Part shown: positions 26,090-35,100 of the stretch, piece by piece
How the letters are laid out: every line of letters begins with the position of its first letter
Numbering within the stretch: position 1 is the stretch's first letter
From: Flavobacteriales bacterium
GTDB lineage: Bacteria > Bacteroidota > Bacteroidia > Flavobacteriales_C > GCA-002722245
Reading direction: 5' to 3'
Assembly (NCBI GenBank): GCA_023251095.1
Contig: JAHEZL010000013.1
Location: 1-64,000 of the forward strand
DNA: 64,000 nt
Notes under the pieces: model-generated
What the model saw: only the letters and a program-made list of their open reading frames with translations
Told to the model about the DNA's origin: nothing
Databases searched by the model: none
Made by a program: the position numbers and the translations under genes

Positions 26090-27880
26090 TTATTTTATCA
26101 ATTCAATTTTTTTGAATAGCACTGAATTTTCAGTGTTTATGCGCACTACATAAGTGCCAGCCGGTTTTTCCGATAAATCCAGTACCCCTGATAAATAATT
26201 TGAAGAATAAACCATTTGTCCTAAAGCATTGGTGACTTCAAAGGAAGAAATCTGATCTTTATTTCCCGAAAACACAATGTTGAATCTTCCTGATGAAGGA
26301 TTAGGGAAAATAGAAAAATCAATATTTTTATCTTTGCAATTGGTAGTGGAAATCACGGCGGAGTATTCAAATCTCCCGTCGAAATCCGTTTGTTTTAAGC
26401 GGTAGTAAGTGATTCCCGGTAACTGATTTTCTTCATTCCCTGTGTAATTTATTATTTGAGTAGAATTTCCTGCGCCTTTAGCGGTAAAAGAAATTTCCCA
26501 GTTTTGAAGGTCTTTGGATCGCTCGATGCTAAAGAAATCATTGTTGATTTCACTTCCTGTTGTCCAGTTGAATTCCAGTTCATGAAGGTTGTTGCAGTTG
26601 GCGTCAAAACCTATAAGGGTAATTGGTAAGCTTCCCACTTCAAAAGCACCTATTTCAGGCGGATTTCCTCTGCTTCCGGCAGAGGTGATGTCATTGGTGA
26701 CTAATCCCGTTACACCTACGTTTGCTGCAGGTGATCCTGATCCGATGGTTAAATTACATATAGAGGCGTTGGTATATCCAGGATCTCCGCTTGTTCCATT
26801 TGCTTCGGGTGTTCTTCCGGAAGTTGAGTTCCAAAGAGCTCGGGTAGTATAGTCTGTATTTGCCCATCTGGCAACATTTGATCCGGCAGTGTAATATAAA
26901 TTGTAATTAACGTTGGCACCGGTGAAATTACTTGTACTATTAAAATACAAAGGATAATCTGAGGCGGTGTTACCATAACAATAAAAAATATTGTTTTTCA
27001 ATATAGTTGAAATACAAGCTTCATCCAGTTGGACGCAATAATTTTTACAATAAAAGGAATTGTTGTAAAGTACAGCACCTGCTCTGTCCTGACCACGGTA
27101 AACTCCAGTTAAGAAATTGGAAAAGAAATTATTTTTGCAGACAAAATTTGTTGATCCCTGATCGTCATATACTCCCCAATTCGCTTCTGATCCGCTAACT
27201 CCATCAATGTGATTTCTTTCGATTGTAAGATCGCTGCATGCCGAAGCCTGCTCTACGTGAATGGCTTTTGATGCTGTTCCTGTTGCCCTTACGTCACATA
27301 AGGTAAGTGTACAATTGTTTGCCGCGTTGAAAGTATGAAAAGCCACACTTCCTGCATCAACGCCTATGAGAATGGAGTTTTGTACAGTAATGTAATCGGG
27401 CTGACCAAGATAAAACACATCGCTGGTGGAGGCAGCAGTCATGCTTAATCCGTCAAAAGTAATATAATCATAGGTGTCTGAACTACTCGGAAACTCAAAT
27501 AAAATACCTGAACTAGAAGTAATAGCTGTTGTGTAGGTGCCTCCTGTACCTGCTCCCTGTATGGTCAATACGTTTGCTCCCGTACCTGTTCCATAGTCGT
27601 TACTTGCGCTTGTGTTCCAGTTAATTCCTGTCCAGGAATATGTCCCATTGTCAATGTAAACAATGTCTCCTGCTCCAAGATCATAGGATGTTAAAACGGA
27701 TAAAAGAGTAAGTTTTGGAGTACCGACAGCTGTTCCATTATTGGCATCATTACCAACAGCTGAACACCATCTGTCTCCTGCAGTACTATTGTTGTTTACG
27801 TAGTAACTTGTTGCTTTAGCCTGAAAGCATACAAGCGAAAACAAAATCTGAAAAAATATTACAACACTTAACTTTTTCAT
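26090..27880 (-). CDS. Secreted right-handed beta-helix protein with T9SS type A sorting domain
   Basis: The 596-residue protein has a signal peptide (MKKLSVVIFFQILFSLVCFQAKA). A parallel beta-helix follows, with the early motif GTAVGTPKLTLLSVL...GDIVYIDNGTY and repeated Asn/Ser-rich turns (residues ~25-390). Then comes an ITLIGFDANC...LEFNWTTGSEINNDFF module (fibronectin-like, residues ~415-510). The ~75-residue C-terminal domain begins FSIFPNPSSGRFNIVF and ends in GTYVVRI...KKIELIK, a T9SS type A signal. It is therefore exported across the outer membrane. Beta-helices of this sort often bind or cleave polysaccharides; no catalytic residues are evident. Confidence 0.85.
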   Translation of the reverse strand: MKKLSVVIFFQILFSLVCFQAKATSYYVNNNSTAGDRWCSAVGNDANNGTAVGTPKLTLLSVLTSYDLGAGDIVYIDNGTYSWTGINWNTSASNDYGTGTGANVLTIQGAGTGGTYTTAITSSSGILFEFPSSSDTYDYITFDGLSMTAASTSDVFYLGQPDYITVQNSILIGVDAGSVAFHTFNAANNCTLTLCDVRATGTASKAIHVEQASACSDLTIERNHIDGVSGSEANWGVYDDQGSTNFVCKNNFFSNFLTGVYRGQDRAGAVLYNNSFYCKNYCVQLDEACISTILKNNIFYCYGNTASDYPLYFNSTSNFTGANVNYNLYYTAGSNVARWANTDYTTRALWNSTSGRTPEANGTSGDPGYTNASICNLTIGSGSPAANVGVTGLVTNDITSAGSRGNPPEIGAFEVGSLPITLIGFDANCNNLHELEFNWTTGSEINNDFFSIERSKDLQNWEISFTAKGAGNSTQIINYTGNEENQLPGITYYRLKQTDFDGRFEYSAVISTTNCKDKNIDFSIFPNPSSGRFNIVFSGNKDQISSFEVTNALGQMVYSSNYLSGVLDLSEKPAGTYVVRINTENSVLFKKIELIK

Positions 27881-27927
27881 ATAAAAGAATTAGTGTACAA
27901 ATTACACTTTAATTACATTCGGTGCAA

Positions 27928-27957
27928 TGAAATTAGTAAAATACTGTCAAAATACAA
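27928..27957 (-). promoter_or_regulatory. Candidate promoter of the beta-helix protein gene
   Basis: On the minus strand TTG (27957-27955), 19 bases, TAATTTCA (27935-27928), the same pattern as ahead of siaB. This is the only notable signal in the 153-bp gap 27881-28033; no clear terminator was found there for the T9SS operon that ends at 28034. Confidence 0.4.
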
Positions 27958-28033
27958 TGCGATCTATGTATTTTCCCGTACTAATGTTTTGGAAACGAAA
28001 ATTGTATTTTTTGTTTCGGCAGAAACGATGATC

Positions 28034-29203
28034 TTAATAGATAGTGATTTTTTGTGTTCGGATTCTCTCTCCATCGCTTATTCTCACTAGGTAAATTCCT
28101 GAAGGAAGAAGTTGTGAAATATGGATGATATTTTCATTCCATATGGATTCATTCCGGAGGATACTGCCCATTGGATTAATAATTTGAAGGGTTATTTTTT
28201 TTGAAAAATCATTGTTTAATGCAATATTGAATTCTCCTTGAGAAGGATTTGGATAAACCATAAAATGAAGCGGTTCAATTTCGGCAACAGTGTTGCTGAT
28301 TCCTCCCGTAATGGTTTTTAATACGATGCCATTGTCTCCAACAATAATAGCCGTGGTATCGTTGATGAATTGTATGTCATTGAAATGATTGTTGTAGCTC
28401 ACAGCAACGCTCAACCACTTTTCTCCTTTAGGAGCAGCCATAATTTTTGCATTTTTCCCAACGGTAATGCAGTTGTTGCTAATGCAATTGATGCTTCGGA
28501 GTTGTTCGCTGCATAAAGAATCTGTTTTCGTTTGAGTGAATGTTTTACTTGTTTTTAATTCAAATCCTTTGTCGCCAATAAAAATTAACGAATCGTTTTC
28601 CAGTATCACATCGGTTAAATAGCGCGTGGTAGAAGCGTTTACCAATGTCCAGTTGTCGCCTCCGTTTACCGATTTAATAATGGTGCCATTTGCTCCGCAA
28701 GCAATAATTTCGGTGGCAGAGAGATAAAGAACCTTGTTCAACAAATAAATAGTGACAGGAGTGATGTTGCTCCACGATGAACCACCATTGATGGTTTTTA
28801 AAACAGTGCCGTTATTTCCGACAATGATTCCATTGGTGCTATTGAAAAAAGCTACTGCATTTAAATCGTTTGCACTTGGAGAAGTTATGGTGTTCCAGTT
28901 GGATCCGCTGTTGGTACTTAATAAAATAGTACCGCTGTTTCCTACTGCAACGCCCACCGCAGAACCATTGATGAATTTTACGTCTTTCAGATTTTTATTA
29001 CTTCCTGAGCTCACAATGCTATAGGAATTTCCGGTGTTGCTTGTTTTCAATATAGTTCCTGTATCACCTACTATTATTCCCGATGAGGAAGAGCTGAAAG
29101 CAATCGCATTTAAATTTTTAGTAGTGCTTACAGTAGTTTTGGTCCATTGACAAAACAAGGAAAGCGGAAAAATGAAGAGTATTAAAAACAAATTATTTTG
29201 CAT
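28034..29203 (-). CDS. Secreted YCF48/BNR-repeat protein with T9SS type A sorting domain
   Basis: The 389-residue protein begins MQNNLFLILFIFPLSLFCQ (signal peptide). An upstream in-frame start at 29323 would place 40 residues inside the neighbouring gene and is rejected. Six to seven beta-propeller repeats follow, with motifs IIVGDTGTILKTSNTG, VGVAVGNSGTILLSTNSG, GIIVGNNGTVLKTINGG and KSVNGGDNW, the YCF48-like pattern. The C-terminal domain from FMVYPNPSQGEFNIAL to the end is a T9SS type A sorting signal. It overlaps the OmpA-like gene by 11 bp and is the last gene of the PKD-adhesin operon. Its binding partner is unknown. Confidence 0.85.
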   Translation of the reverse strand: MQNNLFLILFIFPLSLFCQWTKTTVSTTKNLNAIAFSSSSSGIIVGDTGTILKTSNTGNSYSIVSSGSNKNLKDVKFINGSAVGVAVGNSGTILLSTNSGSNWNTITSPSANDLNAVAFFNSTNGIIVGNNGTVLKTINGGSSWSNITPVTIYLLNKVLYLSATEIIACGANGTIIKSVNGGDNWTLVNASTTRYLTDVILENDSLIFIGDKGFELKTSKTFTQTKTDSLCSEQLRSINCISNNCITVGKNAKIMAAPKGEKWLSVAVSYNNHFNDIQFINDTTAIIVGDNGIVLKTITGGISNTVAEIEPLHFMVYPNPSQGEFNIALNNDFSKKITLQIINPMGSILRNESIWNENIIHISQLLPSGIYLVRISDGERIRTQKITIY

Positions 29204-31148
29204 TGGCAGAAGTATTAAGCTGACCTGTAACTTTAAAAATAATGCGTCGGTTTTGTTGGCGTCCTTCGGGATTGTCTTTGCCATCAGGCATGGTATTGAA
29301 GGCGATGGGTTGTGTGCTTCCATAACCTTTCGCTACCAAACGGTTTTCATCAATTCCTTTTTGTATTAAATAATCCACAACGCTTTTTGCGCGGGCCTGT
29401 GATAATTTTAAATTATAATCGGGAGCACCTTTGTTATCAGTATGTGCAGCAATTTCAATAATCAAGTCGGGATTCTCATTCAGGAAAGTAAGCATCTGTT
29501 GCAATTCATTAACGGATTCACCGGTGAGTGTTGCCTTGTCATAATCGAAATAAATATTGTTCAAGCGGTATTCTTTATTCATTTTGATAGCTTCCATAAA
29601 AACCTTGATGGTTGTGGTGTCAGTGGTGAAATCAGTCATTTTGAAAGAACGAGTAGTTTTCAAAAATCCTTTTTTGTGAGCATTCACAACAATAGAATCG
29701 TTAGGAAGAAGAGAATAAATTTTTCCTGGTTCAACAGTGATTGAATCTTTGTTGTGATAAAAAATCAAGGAAGTTTCGCTGAGTATTTTTTCAGTGCTGT
29801 CGGTAATTTCTTCTACAGAAGAAACAGTAAAATGTTTTTTTTCTTCTTTGTAAAAACGGAAGATATCATCACAGCAATTGCTTTTTTTAATGTCGGTTCG
29901 GTTGGAGACAAGGTAGCCTGAATTTTTTTTGAAGCTGCGGAAATAAAAATCATCGAGATTGCTGTTGAAAGGTTTGCCCATATTCTTTGGCTTTTCAAAG
30001 TTTTTCCCTTTGTCGGTAGCCACCATAATATCATACCCGCCCACACTTTCAAAACCATTGGAAGAGAAGTATAAATTTCCGTTAAACGGATCTATGAAGG
30101 GAGTAATTTCATTTTCGGTGGTATTGAATTTCCGTCCCATGTTGGCTGCTTTTTCCACCACAAACTGCGCATCAATTTCGGCAAACCAGATATCGAGTCC
30201 GCCGTTGCCTCCGGGTTTATCCGAAGTGAAATATAAAATATCCTGTTTGTCTTTTTCATCCCAGGCCAGTGCCGGATGCGTAGAAGTAAATTCTCCCGAA
30301 GGATCATTCACCAGATCACTTATTTTTACAGGAATTTCCCAGCTGTCGCCTTTTTTTGAAGTAGCATAAATTTTACAAATTTCTTTGCCGTTATCATTTT
30401 TATTGCACTCGGTAAAATACATTCTTTTGCCGTCGGTAGAAAAAGAAACATCGGAAATGTCTCCGCTGAAATCTTTAAAAAGCAAAGGCAGAAACAATTC
30501 TGCTTTGGCAGTGCTGTCGCTAATTTTTATGGCGTACAATCGCGATTTAGGGTTGGCAGCAGTCACATCAATTTTAAGTAAAGTATCTGAAATCAAAGTG
30601 GAAAAAACCAGCAAATCATCCTGCACTAAAGTAGGCGATAGTTCGCTGTATCTCTTGTTAACAGAGCTTGGAAGTGCTTCAATAATGAAGTTGGGATTAA
30701 CGGGCATGTTGGCTGCCACTGCGCACATTTTTATTTCGTCTTTTGCTTTTGCGGTGTAATACGACTGGTTATTTCCTTTGTAATTTTTTTTAAAATTTTC
30801 AAAATGCTCTTTTGCTTTTTCGTAGTTCCCCAGTGTTTTGTAAGAGAGTGCCAGTTGAAATTCCGCCAGTTGAAAATCTTTGTCGTTCAGTAAAAAAAGT
30901 TTTTCTGTCCAGGAATGCGCTTCTTTAAAATCACCAATTTTCTGATAAGCCAAAGCCACTTGCTGCATGGCGTAAGGATTGTTTTTATTTTTCTCCAGCT
31001 CTTCTAAAAAGAGTTCAATGGCTTGGTAATAATTTCCTTCATACAAGGAATTATCGGCGAGTTTAATCAAGCTGCTTTTGTGCTGACTGAATGCTGCAAC
31101 TGAAAATAGCAGTGTGAAGAAACAATATGTGATAAAAAGTTTTTTCAT
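29193..31148 (-). CDS. PorE-like OmpA-family protein (TPR, PD40 propeller, OmpA C-terminal domain)
   Basis: The 651-residue protein has a signal peptide (MKKLFITYCFFTLLFSVAAFS) and TPR repeats at ~25-130 (ALAYQKIGDFKEA, LALSYKTLGNYEKAKEHFE). A PD40/WD40-like propeller lies at ~170-400 (DVSFSTDGKRMYFTE, YFTSDKPGGNGGLDIWFAE, LYFSSNGFESVGGYDIMVA). A short beta domain follows. The OmpA peptidoglycan-binding domain comes last (NIYFDYDKATLT, IAAHTDNKGAPDYNLKLSQARA, RRIIFKV). This is the architecture of PorE and of OmpA-like partners of SprB-type adhesins, which tie the type IX machinery or its outer-membrane partners to peptidoglycan. It starts immediately after the PorP/SprF stop. Confidence 0.9.
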   Translation of the reverse strand: MKKLFITYCFFTLLFSVAAFSQHKSSLIKLADNSLYEGNYYQAIELFLEELEKNKNNPYAMQQVALAYQKIGDFKEAHSWTEKLFLLNDKDFQLAEFQLALSYKTLGNYEKAKEHFENFKKNYKGNNQSYYTAKAKDEIKMCAVAANMPVNPNFIIEALPSSVNKRYSELSPTLVQDDLLVFSTLISDTLLKIDVTAANPKSRLYAIKISDSTAKAELFLPLLFKDFSGDISDVSFSTDGKRMYFTECNKNDNGKEICKIYATSKKGDSWEIPVKISDLVNDPSGEFTSTHPALAWDEKDKQDILYFTSDKPGGNGGLDIWFAEIDAQFVVEKAANMGRKFNTTENEITPFIDPFNGNLYFSSNGFESVGGYDIMVATDKGKNFEKPKNMGKPFNSNLDDFYFRSFKKNSGYLVSNRTDIKKSNCCDDIFRFYKEEKKHFTVSSVEEITDSTEKILSETSLIFYHNKDSITVEPGKIYSLLPNDSIVVNAHKKGFLKTTRSFKMTDFTTDTTTIKVFMEAIKMNKEYRLNNIYFDYDKATLTGESVNELQQMLTFLNENPDLIIEIAAHTDNKGAPDYNLKLSQARAKSVVDYLIQKGIDENRLVAKGYGSTQPIAFNTMPDGKDNPEGRQQNRRIIFKVTGQLNTSANAK

Positions 31149-32195
31149 TTAAAAGAGTCGGTTACAAGGCACAATGCGCAATTTGTTTTTTTGAATGTTG
31201 AATAAATTGTGTGTGTATATAATTGATAATTCCAAAGCTCCATTGTAATTGCTGGCAACATACAAATTGGAGGCATTGACGTCATAAGTAAAATTGAATT
31301 GCCAGTTGTTGTGATTCACTCCCACTAAAAAATTAAAAGCGTCACCAACGCGGTACCAGAGTCCGGCTTTGAGATAAATATTTTCTTTAAATGATTTACC
31401 AAAACCGTGGTTGATCACCGCACCGATATTCAATTGCTTGGCTTTGTTTTGATACAAAAACATAATAGAAGGCGTGATGAATAAATATTTTGAAATGTTG
31501 TATTGACCATCGGCATGAACAATCAGTTTGGGCGACAAAAGATCTTTGTTGCCGGTAAAAGATTGATCGGGCATATTGATGTGCGCCACCGAGATTCCGC
31601 TGTTGATGTAATAATTTTTTGCGTTGTACCAGTAGCCCGCACCAATTTGAATATCGGGACGGATGATGCTGGTGTTGGTGATGTTTTCTCCGTTGGAAGA
31701 TCCTGTGAAATCAGCATCTACATAATTGAATTGATTTTCATAAACAAGGATAGCAGGGTTGATGGATTTTTGAAATAATCCGATTTGAATGCCTCCGAAT
31801 ATTTTTTGCGTTTGTGTTTTATTGAGAAAGTGGTGGTAAGATAAATTGAGTCCGAGGTGTATCATGGATAATGAGCCTGAGCCTGTGTTATCTGACAGCA
31901 GCGACAATCCGCCACCAACAAAATTCCCTTTTAATTTTTCTTCCATAAATTTTTTGTCACTATAAACAGAGGAAGAAATAAACGGTGAAGCCACAGAGTT
32001 CCATTGATTGCGATATAAATATCCCAAACGGAATTCTCCGTTGATATCGCCAGTTAATGCGGGATTAAGCGCTAATGGCGCATTGGTGAATTGTGAAAAA
32101 TGAATGTCCTGACTTTTTGCTGTAAAAATAAAAAAGGACAACAGCAAAGTGATTAACTGTGAAGCAGAAACTTTTATTTTTAAATTTTTTATCAT
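31149..32195 (-). CDS. PorP/SprF-family type IX secretion membrane protein
   Basis: The 348-residue protein has a signal peptide and the PorP/SprF opening QDIHFSQFTNAPLALNPALTG, then RNQWNSVASPFISSSVYSD. About 14 barrel strands follow up to the end. By family knowledge each SprF-like protein assists secretion or surface attachment of a type B CTD protein encoded next to it. Here the partner is evidently the PKD adhesin, whose stop overlaps this start by 4 bp. The OmpA-like gene follows with no gap. Confidence 0.92.
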   Translation of the reverse strand: MIKNLKIKVSASQLITLLLSFFIFTAKSQDIHFSQFTNAPLALNPALTGDINGEFRLGYLYRNQWNSVASPFISSSVYSDKKFMEEKLKGNFVGGGLSLLSDNTGSGSLSMIHLGLNLSYHHFLNKTQTQKIFGGIQIGLFQKSINPAILVYENQFNYVDADFTGSSNGENITNTSIIRPDIQIGAGYWYNAKNYYINSGISVAHINMPDQSFTGNKDLLSPKLIVHADGQYNISKYLFITPSIMFLYQNKAKQLNIGAVINHGFGKSFKENIYLKAGLWYRVGDAFNFLVGVNHNNWQFNFTYDVNASNLYVASNYNGALELSIIYTHNLFNIQKNKLRIVPCNRLF

Positions 32196-35100
32196 CTTAT
32201 CAGTGCAATATTTCCTTTTTGAAAAACTTCGGTACTTGTTTTTTTATTGATGGCTTTGATGTAATACACAAAGGTTCCTTCGTTTTGCAAAGAGCCTCTG
32301 TAATTGCCATCCCAACCTTGTTCTATATCCGAAGTTTGAAAAACTAATTCACCCCATCTGTTGTAAATGGTGAAATCGATGAGCTTCATTTCTCCGGCAT
32401 TTAAAATTTTCACGAAATCATTTTTACCATCGCCATTGGGTGTAAATCCCGAAACTATTTTTACAAAATCCTGAGCGGAAACCGCCAGGACTTTGCTTAT
32501 GGAATCCATGCAGTTTCCTTCATTGGAAGCGTACAATGTAATTTTGTATTCGCCTTTTTTCGCATAATTTTTTGCCGGATTCGGTTTGTCGGAACTGCCG
32601 CCATCGCCCAAATTCCATTTCCATTTTGAAGTATTATCGGAATTATCCGTAAAGAAAACAGTACTGTTGACCGACGGATTTTCGGGTTCAATATTGAAAT
32701 CGGCAACAGGCGGATAATAAGAAGAAAGAGAAATCAGTGAATCAATCTGACAAAGAGTTTCACCATAAATAATATGCAGATTAAAATTTTGCGCTCCTGT
32801 TTTATCAATCGAATAAGAAGCCAGAGTAGAATCCTGTTTCACCAGATCATGCTCCCAAAACCATTTGTTGATGGCTACTGTATTGTCGGTGTTTACTGCT
32901 TTTAGCTGAGCCGTGAAAGGAATACAAAATAATTGGGTGAGTGTGTCAATTTTCAATTTAGGAGATTTATAAACGCTTATATTTTTAACAGCAGTGTCAC
33001 TACAACCAATACTGCTTTTTGTAATTAAAGTGATGTTGTATTTTCCTTGCGCCAGGTAGGCGTGCAGCGGACTGGTGATAACGCTTGAGTTGTTGTCGCC
33101 GAAATTCCAGTTGTGTGTTAAAGTAAACTGCCCCGACGATACATTGGTGAATTGCATATTGCCCAATGAACACAACAAACTATCGGTCATTGCAAAATCA
33201 CTGATTACTTTTTCGGCGTAAACTTTTTGTCCTTTGAGCGAAGAGATGCAATTGTTGGAATCCAGTAATTGTACTTCGGGATTGTACAATCCTTTGGTGG
33301 TGTAATTGTGATAAACTGAATCCTGCTGAACAGCATAATTAAAGGATTCTATGTTGCCATCTCCATAATCCCAAACGTAAAAATCGGTTCCCGTAAAATT
33401 CTGATCGAGGAGCACAGAGATGGGAACACAGCCTGAATCGGGATTTAAAATATATGATCCGTAAGGTCCTTTCACGTGAATGTATTTCGATTTTGTAAGA
33501 GAATTAGAACAGCCATTGGTATTGGTAGCAGTTAATTTAACATCAAACTTTCCGGGATGCGTGTAATTGTTGATGGCATTTTGCTGATTGCTGATATTGC
33601 CATCACCCATGTCCCACAACCAGCTTTGTATATTGCTTTGGGAAGAATCGTAAAAAGAAACTAAAAAAGGAGAACAGTTGGCTACTGTTGAATCGGCAGC
33701 GAAATCAACAACAGGCAAGGCAGCAATATTGGTGAGTTGTAATTTGGTGTTGGTGTCTCTGCAGCCAAATGGATTGAGAGCATACAAAGTGATGTCGAAG
33801 ATCCCTGTTTTGTTAAAAATAAAAGATGGATGTGTCGCCGATGAAGTATCATTTCCTCCGAAATTCCATTTGTAAGTCAGTGTTCCCGACGGTGCGGATT
33901 GATTGATGAATTTAACGGTATCGCCTATACATCCAATGGTTTTATTGGTAGTGAAATTGGCGCTTGGTTTAGAGATATTGATGAAGTTTGATTTTGTTAT
34001 GGAATCTTTACATCCATAGCTGTTTTGTAAAACCAAACTCACCGAATAATTTCCTGCGGTGTAATAAGAATGTGTGGGATTAAGCAGTACAGAAGTTTTA
34101 TTGTCGCCAAATTTCCAGAGCCGTGAAGTAATGGTTTTGGTAGAAGCAGAGGAATCGGTAAACTGAATCACATCGCCCTTGCAATAATTATTTTTGCTGC
34201 TGCCGAAATTGAGTTTTATTCCTTCAATGCGAATAGTATCGAGCTGCAGACTTTGACATTCCTGGATGCTGTTGATATTGGTGCTGATATAATTGTAAGG
34301 CACGCGGGATGCTGCATAAACCTGAACTACAAATACGCCGGTATCTCCGTAGGTTTTATTGGTGGTATCGGCATCGGGCCCACCTAAAGTACTGCCATCA
34401 CCAAAATCCCAATCGTAATCGTAAATATTTCCCAAAGTGCTTTTGGTCAGATTAATCATCGTAACATTTTCATGGAGACAGGCTGTTGCCGGAACTACTT
34501 TCTTTAAAACCATGGAATCCACTTTTATGGTCCGCGTGGCATTGTCGGTACAACCTTCGGTGGTATTGGTGGTGCTGATATTAATGTCGTAAATTCCTGA
34601 ATTGGTGATATTGATAAAAGTAGTGTCGTTGGCTTTTATTTTCGCCAGGGTATCGGTGGTGCCGCGTTTTACAACATTGAAATAATTGAATTGATCCCAG
34701 CCGGATGATCCATTGAATAGTCCCACTGAAAACGGGGGTTTGCAAGCGCCTAAACTCAATATTCCATTGGGGAAAACATAGTTGGGCATAGCCATGTTGG
34801 ATTTGATAAACACCGGTTTTTTAACTTCAGCATAACAACCGTTGTTGCCCACAATCATGTTTACATAATAAGTTCCTGTTTTGGGTTGAGCGTCGTGTGC
34901 CCACAAAGTATCATTGATTTTATTGGTTTGATGCGGCGTCCATTTTTCATATTTATGCGATGGATTTTGAATAGCAACGTAATCTTCAATGGCGTAGTAG
35001 TAACCTGAATCGGGACAAGTACTCGGTAATTTTCCATTTACATCCAGTAAATTATTTCCGTTCTGATACATCGACCAACACCAGTAATTGGCTTTAGTAG

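Noticed and set aside
27893-28090. 65-codon frame on the + strand in the gap before the beta-helix gene
   Set aside because: Overlaps the minus-strand promoter candidate and the end of the YCF48 gene; low-complexity sequence without a start signal.
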